A stretch of 15,136 nt of DNA from Deltaproteobacteria bacterium RBG_13_52_11 (GCA_001797745.1 MGQF01000035.1:1-15136); one strand, 5' to 3'; counted from the first letter of the stretch, positions 1-7,975 are shown. The notes: generated by a model from the letters alone, not told the origin. Numbers and translations: made by a program.

Positions 1-28
1 CTCCTTGGCCTATGAATCATACAAAAAG

Positions 29-65
29 TGTTACCTATGTACCCAGAATAATCTGTTACCTATGT
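29..65. repeat. short direct repeat, possible remnant of a mobile-element end
   Basis: The 12-base word TGTTACCTATGT occurs twice, at 29-40 and 54-65, 25 bases apart, and both copies are followed by a C-rich run. It lies beyond the 3' end of the last gene of the minus-strand series and is not part of any convincing gene. Closely spaced short repeats of this kind are seen at the ends of some insertion sequences, but no transposase is visible here because the window ends. The rest of 1-123 holds nothing else I recognise. Confidence 0.3.
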
Positions 66-123
66 CCCCGTTCGCTCAGATTCATCTTTCAATCCCTGGC
101 ACCTTATCCACCTTACGACCGAT

Positions 124-732
124 TTATTTCTTTAGTTTCTTCAGTTCATTGACGAGGTCATCAAGGGGCGGCCTCTTATTAATGTCGTGGATGTCAATAT
201 AGCGAACGATCCCCTTTTTATCGATGACGAAGAGGGCCCTTTCCGATACCCCATCAGAGCGCAACACCCCATACTTATCCGCCACTGCGCCGTGGGGCCA
301 AAAGTCGGAGAGCACGGGAAACCATAGCTTCCCCATCTGCTTGGTCCAGGCAAAGAGTGTCGGGATGTTGTCCACGGTAATTCCGATCAATTGCGCGTCA
401 TATTGGTCAAAGATGGTCTTGGCGATATTATAGCCCGGCCATTGCTCTGAACATACCGGCGTCCAGGCTGCCGGGACAAAGGAGATGACCACGTTCTTTT
501 TCCCAACGTACTGACTGAGCGAAATCTTTTTCCCGGCTACAGCAGGAAGGGTGAAGCCAGGGGCCTTATCCCCGACCTTGAGCTTAGGCACACTGTCAAT
601 CGGCTTCAGTTGTTCTACCTCGTACACATTCTCCTTTAACGTATCCGCAAGCCCGTGGGCCACAGGTCCAAGGGACAAAAGCCATATGACACCTATGACG
701 AATGCGCCGTATATTTTTTTTCTCTTCGGCAT
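124..732 (-). CDS. exported one-cysteine peroxiredoxin (AhpC/TSA family)
   Basis: Predicted thiol peroxidase of 202 residues that reduces hydrogen peroxide or organic peroxides. A basic N-terminus followed by a hydrophobic stretch (about residues 8-28) looks like a signal peptide or membrane anchor, so the protein should act outside the cytoplasm. The redoxin domain starts near residue 50 (VGDKAPGFTLP). The peroxidatic site is PAAWTPVC, with C94 in the family motif PxxxTxxC. C94 is the only cysteine in the protein, so it has no resolving cysteine of its own and must be reduced by a partner. The gene just upstream encodes an exported CSNC thioredoxin-like protein and ends 13 bases before this start, making it the natural candidate. 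A good ribosome site (AAGGAG) precedes the ATG. The family call is secure; the location and the reductant are inferred. Confidence 0.88.
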   Translation of the reverse strand: MPKRKKIYGAFVIGVIWLLSLGPVAHGLADTLKENVYEVEQLKPIDSVPKLKVGDKAPGFTLPAVAGKKISLSQYVGKKNVVISFVPAAWTPVCSEQWPGYNIAKTIFDQYDAQLIGITVDNIPTLFAWTKQMGKLWFPVLSDFWPHGAVADKYGVLRSDGVSERALFVIDKKGIVRYIDIHDINKRPPLDDLVNELKKLKK

Positions 733-745
733 GACTTGGTTCTCC

Positions 746-1321
746 TTATAACCCTGATAAGGTAACTATCTGTTTGAGAAACTGAGCGGGGGCTTGGAAG
801 CCGCCTTTGTTGGTATGAAAAACGTTCAGCGATCCATCTGCGTTTCTCTTTGCGCAGATGAAGAATGGTGTCCTCACTTCACCGATTGCCTTATGGATGG
901 CATAGTCCTCGTCAGGAAACAGGGGAAAGGGGACCTGATAGTTTTTTCTGAATACCTCAGCCTCAAGGGGGGTATTCCCCGCGCCAATCCCTATGATCTT
1001 GATTTTCCCTTTCAGGTTGGGATCTTTGTCCACCGCCCGATAGAGTTCATTTACCTTGGGGGCTTCCCTTTGACAGTTGCTGCAGTACATATTGAAGATC
1101 TCAATAATCACCACCTGGGCCTTTATCTGCGATATGGCGAAGGATCCTTCTCCTGTAAGCCCCAGGTAGCTCTTGGCGCTGGGGGTTTGAGGAACGGGAA
1201 GTTTGATAGCAGGTAGGGCATCACCCCTGGCCAGCTGTTTCTCTGCTGCCAGGGGTGCACTATGGAGCACACAAAGACAGACGGCAAGAACCGCGACGAA
1301 CATCATAGTTTTCTTCATCAT
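746..1321 (-). CDS. exported thioredoxin-like protein (TlpA/ResA type, CSNC)
   Basis: A 191-residue predicted periplasmic thiol-disulfide protein. It begins MMKK, then has a hydrophobic signal segment (residues 6-20) and a likely cleavage site after APLAA near residue 26. The thioredoxin fold holds the active site MYCSNCQREAP, with C80 and C83. The frame also opens at a GTG at 1342, but the strong Shine-Dalgarno GGGAGG lies inside that extension, 8 bases before the ATG at 1321, so I chose 1321. Family members reduce disulfides outside the cytoplasm, for example in cytochrome c maturation or in supplying electrons to peroxidases. Its placement 13 bases ahead of an exported one-cysteine peroxiredoxin suggests the second role. 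No cytochrome maturation genes are nearby. The substrate is inferred. Confidence 0.82.
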   Translation of the reverse strand: MMKKTMMFVAVLAVCLCVLHSAPLAAEKQLARGDALPAIKLPVPQTPSAKSYLGLTGEGSFAISQIKAQVVIIEIFNMYCSNCQREAPKVNELYRAVDKDPNLKGKIKIIGIGAGNTPLEAEVFRKNYQVPFPLFPDEDYAIHKAIGEVRTPFFICAKRNADGSLNVFHTNKGGFQAPAQFLKQIVTLSGL

Positions 1322-1412
1322 ATCTTCTTCCTCCCTTATCACGCACGGCCTATCGTTACAGTATTATCATACCAGCAAACAGCGTTTCGATCAAATCCTC
1401 TTCATGACGCGC

Positions 1413-2180
1413 TCACCCTTGAGGCCACCCAACGGCGGCCATGTAGATGACGGTCTCTTCGAGACCATCGAGCCCTATGATGCTGTTTGCCTTGTCATCA
1501 AAAAACGCCCCGATTGCGCAGACCCCCAGCCCGAGCGCCCCGGCAGCCAAATAGAGATTTTGCCCTATGTGCCCTGCGTCAAGATAGATGTACCGATAGG
1601 CCCGCTGGCGGTATTTCCACCTGGACCGTTCTATCACCGCAGTCCAGATAAAGGTCACCTGGGCCGCCATCACGATCGTCTGCCCGAGGGCAGCTTCCGC
1701 CACATCCCGTGCAAGGTCGCCCTTTTTCAGGAATTCGAGGTCAAAGGTATGGGGCCTGAAGTGATAGATACCCGGCTCGATCCCCTCAACCGCCCTGACA
1801 AAGAGGTAGGTTTCGACTGGATAGAGCCCCCCGGCTGAGGGCGCCGTTCTGAAGAGGACCTCTCCATATCTCGCCGTGACCCCCTGCGTCGCCCAGAGAA
1901 GGGTGGAGAGTTTTTCAGGGGGCAGGGGTTGACCTGTCTCATACTCCCTCCTCGATCTGCGGCTATAGAGAAGCTGCCAGAGATTAGGGACCCCCGTAAG
2001 ATCGGGCTCAGGCAGGGGGATCGTCGCCAGAGGGGCCTCGTAGTTTTTAAATGGTTCTGGTTGTTTGCTCCAGTCGAGGGTATGGCCCTCCATGTTGTCC
2101 GGCTTGTATTTGGTATCCTGCTGAAATCGTTCTCCTATCCCTGCTTTTCCCCCGCCCTTTGAGCCCTTGGGAGGATTCAT
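1413..2180 (-). CDS. SagB-type nitroreductase-family FMN oxidoreductase
   Basis: A 255-residue FMN-dependent oxidoreductase of the nitroreductase superfamily, closest in pattern to the SagB/ThcOx dehydrogenases. FMN-binding features include the RRSRR run (residues 74-78), PSAGGLYPVE (114-123), and the helix around YIYLDAGHIGQNLYLAAGA (198-216) followed by GLGVCAIGAFFDD. SagB enzymes in toxin clusters oxidise azolines to azoles, but there is no YcaO cyclodehydratase or precursor peptide here, so a peptide-modifying role is not supported. Many stand-alone members have unknown substrates. The start codon overlaps the stop of the preceding DUF255 gene by four bases (ATGA), and AGGAGGAG lies just before it, so the two are probably translated together. 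The family call is firm; the reaction is unknown. Confidence 0.85.
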   Translation of the reverse strand: MNPPKGSKGGGKAGIGERFQQDTKYKPDNMEGHTLDWSKQPEPFKNYEAPLATIPLPEPDLTGVPNLWQLLYSRRSRREYETGQPLPPEKLSTLLWATQGVTARYGEVLFRTAPSAGGLYPVETYLFVRAVEGIEPGIYHFRPHTFDLEFLKKGDLARDVAEAALGQTIVMAAQVTFIWTAVIERSRWKYRQRAYRYIYLDAGHIGQNLYLAAGALGLGVCAIGAFFDDKANSIIGLDGLEETVIYMAAVGWPQG

Positions 2181-4276
2181 CTCTCCTCCTGTAACGATGC
2201 CAGCATCTTGTGCACTTCCGTTGTGGGGAACTCACATCGAAAGTTCCTGCACACATACGCCGTGGCCTTGCCATTGAGGCCGGGAAGGTCTTTGGTAAAT
2301 TCAGCCAAGCTGGTGATGCCGGAGGTTTCCGCACCTGCGGGGCGGAAGATGACGACTTTGTTGGGAACAAAGGTTCTTCTGAGGGTGCTCACCATTGCCT
2401 TTGTATCCTCTGAATGCGGATCGCCGACGATGACGACCTCGTAAGAAGGGCCGCGTGCAAAATCGAGGGCGATCATCAATTGAGTATAGGCCCCTGGTGA
2501 TTGCAAGACAGAGTTGGAGAACATGCGGGAGATACTGGCCGCCTTTTCTTCATATTCCGGATGGGCTGTCATACGCGCCAGGCGCAGGAGGTTTAACATG
2601 GCCACTGAATTTCCAGAAGGCACGGCACCATCATAGCCCTCTTTTTTTCGTTTGAGGATCTTGTCGGCGTCGTCTGCAACGAAATAAAAACCGCCCTTTT
2701 CTTGGTCCCAGAAGTGTTTGAGCATCATGGCGTTGAGATCGAGCGCTTTTTGCAGATAGCTCGATTCAAAGGTCGTTTCATACAGTTCTATGAGTCCCCA
2801 GATTAGAAAGGCATAGTCATCCAAAAAGGCCGATACTGCAGCTTCGCTATCCCGATAGCGATGATACAGCCGTCCCTTTGCATCAACCATGTGGGCCAGG
2901 ATAAAATCCGCTGATCGCCTTGCTGCATCTTCGTATATGGGCTCTGCGAATACCTGCGCCCCCTTGGCCAGTGCCGCTATCATCAGGCCGTTCCAATCGG
3001 TGAGGATCTTGTCGTCCTTATGTGGGTGCACGCGTTTTGTGCGTGCGTCAAAGAGCTTTTTACGCGCCCCTTCTAATTTGTGATGAAGCTCGTTCAATGG
3101 GATGGCGAGGTCCGAGGCGATCTCAGCAATAGGCTTTTTCAAGAATAGAATATTTTTGCCTGTTTCCCCCCTTGTTGCCTCTTCTGCAAAATTCCCGTTT
3201 TTCTGCATAGAGAAGACTGTGGCGACCAACTCCGCTTCTTCCTTGGAGAGTATGTGCCTCACCTCCCCTTGGGTCCAGAGGTAAAACTTTCCCTCCTCAC
3301 CCTCGCTGTCTGCATCTTCGGCAGAGTAAAACCCTCCCTGCGGATCACGCATGTCCCGCAAGACGTAGGTGAAGATCTCCCTTGACGTTTGCCCGTATTC
3401 CTCCGTGCCATCGGTGGCCTGATAGGCCTCAATGTAGGCCATGGCCAGCAATGCCTGGTCGTAAAGCATCTTTTCGAAGTGGGGGAGGAGCCATCGGCTA
3501 TCGGTGGAGTAGCGGTGGAAGCCGAACCCCACATGGTCATAGATGCCTCCAAGCCTCATTGCCTGGAGGGTCTTCTCCACCATCCCGAGGACCTGTTTAT
3601 CACCAGTGCGCCTCCAGTATCGGAAGAGAAACATCAGGTTGTGGGGTGTCGGAAACTTCGGCGCGGTTCCAAAGCCCCCGTATCGCTCATCAAAACTCCT
3701 GGAGAGATGCTCGTATGTCGCCCTGAGTGTGGTCTCTCCCAACTCTTCGCCTGGCGATTCGTTCACGATCTGGTCGAGGGCATTGGCGATCTGCGCGGCT
3801 GAGGTGAGCAGTTCATCTTTTCTTCCTTCCCACAATGCCTTGATGCTGGGAACGAGCCCCTTCATCCCTACGTGATTGAACCTGGTCTCCTTGGGGATAT
3901 ATGTGGCTGCAAAAAACGGCTTTTTATCAGGTGTCATGATGATAGTCAGGGGCCATCCCCCCCCTCCGGTCATCATCTGACAGACAAGCATGTAGATATT
4001 GTCTATATCAGGTCTTTCCTCTCTATCGACCTTGATGCAGACAAAGGTCGTATTCAGCAATTGGGCAACCTCTGGGTCTTCAAAGGACTCCTTTTCCATG
4101 ACATGACACCAGTGACAGGTGGAGTAGCCGATGGAGAGAAAAATCGGTTTGTTCTCCTTGTGTGCTCGCTCGAAGGCCTCGGTGCCCCAGGGATACCAAT
4201 CGACGGGGTTGTGGGCATGTTGGAGGAGGTAAGGGCTCTTTTCGGATATGAGCTTGTTAGGCAAACCAGTACTCAT
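2177..4276 (-). CDS. DUF255 / YyaL (SSP411, SPATA20-like) thioredoxin-fold protein
   Basis: A full-length 699-residue member of the YyaL/SSP411 family. The N-terminal thioredoxin-like domain has the family signature: SPYLLQHAHNPVDWYPWG at residues 14-31, then GYSTCHWCHVMEKESFED at 50-67 with C54 and C57 as a CHWC pair. The remaining 500 or so residues resemble an (alpha/alpha)6 barrel of the glycoside hydrolase or epimerase kind, with motifs such as GGFGTAPKFP, HFEKMLYDQA and SAEDADSEGEEGKFYLWT. The family is widespread but its biochemical role is not established, so I give no reaction. The Shine-Dalgarno is weak (AAGAAAAT). The gene follows korB by 51 bases and overlaps the nitroreductase by four, so it belongs to the same transcript as its neighbours. 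Confidence 0.9.
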   Translation of the reverse strand: MSTGLPNKLISEKSPYLLQHAHNPVDWYPWGTEAFERAHKENKPIFLSIGYSTCHWCHVMEKESFEDPEVAQLLNTTFVCIKVDREERPDIDNIYMLVCQMMTGGGGWPLTIIMTPDKKPFFAATYIPKETRFNHVGMKGLVPSIKALWEGRKDELLTSAAQIANALDQIVNESPGEELGETTLRATYEHLSRSFDERYGGFGTAPKFPTPHNLMFLFRYWRRTGDKQVLGMVEKTLQAMRLGGIYDHVGFGFHRYSTDSRWLLPHFEKMLYDQALLAMAYIEAYQATDGTEEYGQTSREIFTYVLRDMRDPQGGFYSAEDADSEGEEGKFYLWTQGEVRHILSKEEAELVATVFSMQKNGNFAEEATRGETGKNILFLKKPIAEIASDLAIPLNELHHKLEGARKKLFDARTKRVHPHKDDKILTDWNGLMIAALAKGAQVFAEPIYEDAARRSADFILAHMVDAKGRLYHRYRDSEAAVSAFLDDYAFLIWGLIELYETTFESSYLQKALDLNAMMLKHFWDQEKGGFYFVADDADKILKRKKEGYDGAVPSGNSVAMLNLLRLARMTAHPEYEEKAASISRMFSNSVLQSPGAYTQLMIALDFARGPSYEVVIVGDPHSEDTKAMVSTLRRTFVPNKVVIFRPAGAETSGITSLAEFTKDLPGLNGKATAYVCRNFRCEFPTTEVHKMLASLQEER

Positions 4277-4327
4277 TCATTTTCTTTTGTTAAGAAGTTC
4301 TATAGCGTGTTTGGATTTTGTAACATA

Positions 4328-5170
4328 TCATTGAAAACGATCCATGATTCTCCCAATCTCGCTCCTATCGGTCTTTTGTCCCACCAATCGCCCGCGATTC
4401 AAACGTTGTCCAAAGGGTGGTCTCGCATTGCGGTAGATGATTCCGACAGGGATCTTTGCACCCCACTCAGTGGCCGTCGTCATCGCAGTCCCCCAGTCAG
4501 TGGGGTCGTATTCAGGAGGGAGGGGGTAACATCGCTTCTTGTACCAGGCGAAGGTGTTGACCTTGTTGAACGAGACGCAGTTCTGTAGCACATCGATGAG
4601 GGCAAACCCCTGATGGGCCATGCCCTGCTGGATCAGATCCGATAGGTGGTCGATCATACCGCTGAAGCCCCTGGCGACAAAACCAGCTTGCATAGCCACT
4701 GCTACCGCGATGGGGTTGAAGGGGGCCGATAATACCCCCTCTGGCTGGGTCTTGGTGATAATCGCCTCGTCGGTGGTTGGGCTGGCCTGCCCCTTGGTGA
4801 GCCCGTAAATTTGATTGTTGTGAACCAGCATCGTCACATCGATGTTGCGGCGTATGGCCGCAAGAAAGTGATTGCCGCCCTCTCCGTAATGACAGCCGTC
4901 GCCACTTTCAACGATCACCACCAGATCAGGGTTGGCGAGCTTGGCTCCGGTGGCAACTGGCAGTGATCGGCCGTGCAGGCCGTTAAATACGTTGGCATTG
5001 AGGTAGTGGGGTGCCTTGGCGGCCTGGCCGATACCTGAGACGAAGAGGCATTGGTTGGGTTTCAGTTGGGTAGCCACCAACGCCTGTTTTACCGCCTTCA
5101 AAATAGAGAAGTTTCCGCAACCAGGGCACCAGGCTGTCTCATACGTGCCGTAGTCTTCGATGGTTACCAT
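4328..5170 (-). CDS. korB: 2-oxoacid:ferredoxin oxidoreductase, beta (TPP) subunit
   Basis: A 280-residue thiamine-diphosphate subunit that, with the alpha/gamma partner encoded just upstream, oxidatively decarboxylates a 2-oxoacid with CoA to acyl-CoA, CO2 and reduced ferredoxin (or the reverse). The TPP motif is SGDGCHYGEGGN (residues 89-100) followed by NNQIYGLTKGQASPT (118-132). Cluster-type cysteines are C15 and C18 (CPGCG) and C198. The loop that in many relatives reads GIGC reads GIGQ here (Q49), so one usual [4Fe-4S] ligand is absent. The ATG is preceded by AGAGGTG, and the gap to korA is 21 bases. The substrate cannot be decided from sequence: 2-oxoglutarate, pyruvate or branched-chain oxoacids are possible, so the symbol names the family only. 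Confidence 0.88.
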   Translation of the reverse strand: MVTIEDYGTYETAWCPGCGNFSILKAVKQALVATQLKPNQCLFVSGIGQAAKAPHYLNANVFNGLHGRSLPVATGAKLANPDLVVIVESGDGCHYGEGGNHFLAAIRRNIDVTMLVHNNQIYGLTKGQASPTTDEAIITKTQPEGVLSAPFNPIAVAVAMQAGFVARGFSGMIDHLSDLIQQGMAHQGFALIDVLQNCVSFNKVNTFAWYKKRCYPLPPEYDPTDWGTAMTTATEWGAKIPVGIIYRNARPPFGQRLNRGRLVGQKTDRSEIGRIMDRFQ

Positions 5171-5191
5171 GTCACACCTCTTTGCTTATGG

Positions 5192-6886
5192 TTATGGGTT
5201 GAACTCGCGGAGGATGAACTCCGGGGTAATGGGGAGTCCGTCATAGCGAAGTACGTGCCTTTCGATATGGAATCCAGTTTCCCGTCGGATCAATCGCGCC
5301 AGCTGCCCGGTAGCGTTTCCTTCCACCGCGACCACCTGTTTCGCCTCATGAAGGGGATCAATAACGTACTTTGGCACGAGGGGCCAGACCTGCGGAAAGT
5401 GGAGCGTGGCAATGCGCATTCCCCTGGACCTCATGGTCGCGGCCGCTTCCTCAACCGCTCCCTTGCTCGACCCCCACGTTACCAACAGGAGATCCGGTTT
5501 CTCTGCACCTTGCAGTTCGGGTGGGATAACCTCTGCGCGAATCCCCTCTCCCTTTTTGAGGCGCTTCTGAACCATCTTTGTGCGCACTACAAGATCTTCT
5601 GTTATGTGGCCATCCTCGGTATGCTCATCGCTGTCAACCACGACGAGGTGTTCCGTCAGACCCGGAAGGAGGCGAGGGGAGATGCCGTCGTCGGTTATGG
5701 CGGACCTGTGGTAGGGGGTTGGAAACCCGACGCCCTCATGGGACCAAGGCTCAACCAGAGGCCTATTGTCAAGCCGGAAAGGCGCCACGGCACGGTAGGA
5801 ATCGGCGAGAAACTGGTCCGTCAGAATAAAGACTGGACCCTGATAGCGATCAGCCACCTGCAAGGCCTTCTGGGTGAGCTCGAAGCATTGCTCAATCGAC
5901 CCTGGGGAGAAGATGGCCCGCGGGAACTCACCGTGGCCGGCATGCAGGACAAATTCCAAATCGGTCTGCGCGGTACGGGTGGGGAGCCCGGTCGCAGGTG
6001 CCGGACGCTGGGCAACGACGATGACCACAGGGGTCTCAATCATGGCCGCGAGGCTCACCCCCTCCACCATCAAGGCGAAGCCGCCGCCGGAGGTACCCAC
6101 CATACTCGGTGCCCCGGCAAAGGACGCCCCTAAGGCCATGTTAATGGCTGCAATCTCGTCTTCGGCCTGTTCCACAATCAAGCCCATCTCTTTTGCCCAT
6201 CCTGCCAGAGCCAAGGCGATGGAGGTAGAGGGGGTCATGGGATAGAAGGCGTAGAATTTTAATCCTGCTGTAACGGCCCCCAGGGCAATGGCCTCGTTCC
6301 CGTTCATCATCAATTGCTGAGGCGGATGGGCGATGGGGGCCAGCCGCTCAAAAGCTACTGCCTGCCCACCAGCCCATCGGTACGATTCCCCTAAGGCACG
6401 CCCGTTTGCCTCAGTGGCTTCACGGTGGCCCTTGCCAAAGAAATCTGCCACGGTTTGGGCAACTACTTTTTCATCGAGATTGAGGAGGGCAGCTATAACG
6501 CCCAGAGCAACGATGTTCGTGTGCTGGTCTGAAGCCAGCGTTCTAAAAGGTACCTTCAAGGTGCCATCATCGGTTATATCAAGCGCTTCATCGATGACGA
6601 TAAGCCCGTGGGGGGCCAAATCATCCCTATGGAACCTCACCGTATCCGCATCGAGGGCGACCAGCAGATCGATGGACTCCTGGGGGGCCCTCACCGCGTC
6701 GGCTCCCACCCTGATCGCGAAGGTGTTGTGTCCACCTCTGATCCGCGATTGATAGTCCTGGGTTACGCAGATGGAGTAGCCGCTGCGCACGAGCCCCTTG
6801 GCGAGGATCTGTCCGACTGTTACTAACCCCTGACCAGCCTCACCTCCGATAAGGATGTTTATTATTTTATTTATTTCGCTATTCAT
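5192..6886 (-). CDS. korA: 2-oxoacid:ferredoxin oxidoreductase, fused gamma-alpha subunit
   Basis: A 564-residue subunit with two fused domains. Residues 1-180 are the gamma domain, starting ILIGGEAGQGLVTVGQILAKG (11-31), with RIRGGHNTF at 48-56. Residues 195 onward are the alpha (pyrimidine-binding) domain, with GNEAIALGAVTAGLKFYAFYP (196-216), the family glutamate region VEQAEDEIAAINMALGASFAG (238-258) and TSGGGFALMVEG. The C-terminal third contains LLVTWGSSKGAVEEA, typical of the domain that closes over CoA. The fusion is the usual KorA arrangement of two-subunit enzymes. A good Shine-Dalgarno (GGAG) precedes the ATG. It follows the rubrerythrin-like gene by 66 bases and leads into korB. 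It would provide or use reduced ferredoxin in the cytoplasm. The substrate is not determined. Confidence 0.9.
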   Translation of the reverse strand: MNSEINKIINILIGGEAGQGLVTVGQILAKGLVRSGYSICVTQDYQSRIRGGHNTFAIRVGADAVRAPQESIDLLVALDADTVRFHRDDLAPHGLIVIDEALDITDDGTLKVPFRTLASDQHTNIVALGVIAALLNLDEKVVAQTVADFFGKGHREATEANGRALGESYRWAGGQAVAFERLAPIAHPPQQLMMNGNEAIALGAVTAGLKFYAFYPMTPSTSIALALAGWAKEMGLIVEQAEDEIAAINMALGASFAGAPSMVGTSGGGFALMVEGVSLAAMIETPVVIVVAQRPAPATGLPTRTAQTDLEFVLHAGHGEFPRAIFSPGSIEQCFELTQKALQVADRYQGPVFILTDQFLADSYRAVAPFRLDNRPLVEPWSHEGVGFPTPYHRSAITDDGISPRLLPGLTEHLVVVDSDEHTEDGHITEDLVVRTKMVQKRLKKGEGIRAEVIPPELQGAEKPDLLLVTWGSSKGAVEEAAATMRSRGMRIATLHFPQVWPLVPKYVIDPLHEAKQVVAVEGNATGQLARLIRRETGFHIERHVLRYDGLPITPEFILREFNP

Positions 6887-6952
6887 TGTTCTCCATGGAT
6901 CTTTTGTCGCGTCAGTGAAGCCTTGTATCTCCCCTCATTAAACTATATCGAA

Positions 6953-7438
6953 TCATGGGGACGCAAGTTTTTGGCCTAAGAGCCTTATGTGGCTCATCTC
7001 CTCCCTGATGATGCCATCTATCTTGTCCTTGCCCCACCCCGGGGGGATCGCCTCCTTGATACCCACGTAGAAGACAATGGAGTCCTTCTCCAACCCGATC
7101 GCCATCCGCAGAACCTCCTCCCTGGTTTCCTTTCCTGTCAGCTGCTGAGAAGGGTCTGCCTTCGGATCGAAGATATGTCCATCCGCCCATGTCCGCAGGT
7201 ACAGGGCAGCTTCCTCGTCCTGTGGGGCCTCTCGCGCTTGCTGTACGGAAAGTTCTCTCTGCAGAGAGGCAAAGGTCTTTTCATGTTCGTCTTCCATGAC
7301 AGCAAGTTCCAAAAGGAGCTCGTGCATATCTGCGAGGGCTGCCTTTTCTGATATCTTACGATAGAATTGAGCTCCATTTCGCTCTATTGCCTGGGCCATC
7401 GCAAAGATCTCGCCGGGATGAAAATATAGACGGCTCAT
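6953..7438 (-). CDS. rubrerythrin-like diiron protein (ferritin-like fold, no rubredoxin domain)
   Basis: A 161-residue four-helix protein. Iron-ligand patterns of the ferritin-like family are visible: E19 in AQAIERNGAQFY, E49-x-x-H52 in MEDEHEKTF, E117 in GLEKDSIVFY, and E147-x-x-H150 in REEMSHIRLL. This fits a dinuclear iron site of the rubrerythrin type, which reduces peroxide in anaerobes. Classical rubrerythrin carries a C-terminal rubredoxin domain with two CxxC pairs; this protein has no cysteine, so electrons must come from a separate carrier. The free or fused rubredoxin encoded at 10402-11094 is a candidate. An AAAGGAGGG ribosome site lies 5 bases before the ATG. A dyad and a terminator-like hairpin upstream suggest it may be partly separately controlled. 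Confidence 0.82.
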   Translation of the reverse strand: MSRLYFHPGEIFAMAQAIERNGAQFYRKISEKAALADMHELLLELAVMEDEHEKTFASLQRELSVQQAREAPQDEEAALYLRTWADGHIFDPKADPSQQLTGKETREEVLRMAIGLEKDSIVFYVGIKEAIPPGWGKDKIDGIIREEMSHIRLLGQKLASP

Positions 7439-7479
7439 CCAATCCCTCCTTTCACTGATGGTCTTTCGATTGAATAGGT

Positions 7480-7503
7480 TAGAACAACGCTCATCGTTTT
7501 CTA
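7480..7503 (-). promoter_or_regulatory. imperfect dyad upstream of the rubrerythrin-like gene
   Basis: On the minus strand the arms TAGAA and AACG face CGTT and TTCTA around a five-base centre (ATGAG), with one extra G in the right arm. The element lies about 40 bases before the start codon and after a terminator-like hairpin. It could be an operator or an mRNA hairpin. I cannot pick a clear promoter next to it, and it does not match a regulator site I know. Confidence 0.3.
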
Positions 7504-7524
7504 AAACATCAATTTCAGCGAATT

Positions 7525-7552
7525 AAAAAGATCCACTCAATTTCGAAGGATC
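7525..7552 (-). terminator. possible rho-independent terminator after the superoxide reductase gene
   Basis: Minus-strand GATCC (7552-7548) pairs with GGATC (7534-7530). An inner TTC/GAG extension closes a loop GAAATT, and the right arm is followed directly by five T residues (7529-7525). The stem is short and only partly G+C, so it may terminate incompletely and allow read-through into the rubrerythrin-like gene. Confidence 0.45.
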
Positions 7553-7600
7553 GGGCTCTGCCATCACCATGAGCAATCGCGTTCAATCGCAGATCTTCGG

Positions 7601-7975
7601 CTAGCTCTTCCACAGGCCGTGTAGGTTGCAGTGCTCACGGGCCTCGATCTTATTCGCCTTAATGTCAAACGTGGCCTCTGGTGCATCTCCCGGCTTCAAA
7701 AACTGCCGATAGGCCTTCCCATCTGCTATAATCTCGATCCATTCGATGTAGTGCTTCTCCTCCATGGGGTGGGCAACGCTTCCAATCTTCACCTTGACGC
7801 CGTTGGCGGTCCTTTCTATCACCGGCACGTGCTTTTCTTTAGCGGCGTCCACGGTGTTTGCCACAAGGAGCTTCATGGGCTGTCCACAGCACACGAGCTC
7901 ACCCGCTCCTTCGTGGAGGACCTCCACAATGTTCCCGCAGACTTCACACTTATAAATCTGGAGCCTCTGTGTCAT
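7601..7975 (-). CDS. dfx: desulfoferrodoxin, two-iron superoxide reductase
   Basis: A 124-residue cytoplasmic enzyme that reduces superoxide to hydrogen peroxide without making O2. The N-terminal desulforedoxin-type domain has C10, C13, C29 and C30 for the structural Fe(SCys)4 centre. The catalytic domain has every ligand of the Fe(His)4Cys site: H49 (EKHVP, with the catalytic K48 and E47), H69 (AHP), H75, C116 and H119 (HCNLHGLWK). The length matches the two-iron class. The frame extends upstream to 8008, but AAGGAGGGG lies just before the ATG at 7975, so I use that start. It follows the AhpF/TrxB-like gene by 57 bases. Its peroxide product would be the substrate of the peroxidases around it, and rubredoxin (encoded in hrb) is the usual electron donor. 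Confidence 0.95.
   Translation of the reverse strand: MTQRLQIYKCEVCGNIVEVLHEGAGELVCCGQPMKLLVANTVDAAKEKHVPVIERTANGVKVKIGSVAHPMEEKHYIEWIEIIADGKAYRQFLKPGDAPEATFDIKANKIEAREHCNLHGLWKS

Noticed and set aside
1203..1838. A 211-residue open frame on the plus strand
   Set aside because: It is antisense to the nitroreductase and the thioredoxin-like gene, and shows no motif.
3872..4588. A 238-residue open frame on the plus strand across the DUF255 start and korB end
   Set aside because: It is antisense to two well-supported genes, has low-complexity composition and matches no family.
5051..6133. A 360-residue open frame on the plus strand
   Set aside because: It lies opposite korA and korB, whose motifs are unmistakable; its product has no recognisable domain and no ribosome site. 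It is a mirror of G+C-rich coding sequence.
7530..7577. A 15-codon frame beginning ATG GTG ATG in the gap after superoxide reductase
   Set aside because: No ribosome site; it runs into the terminator-like hairpin and is too short to support.
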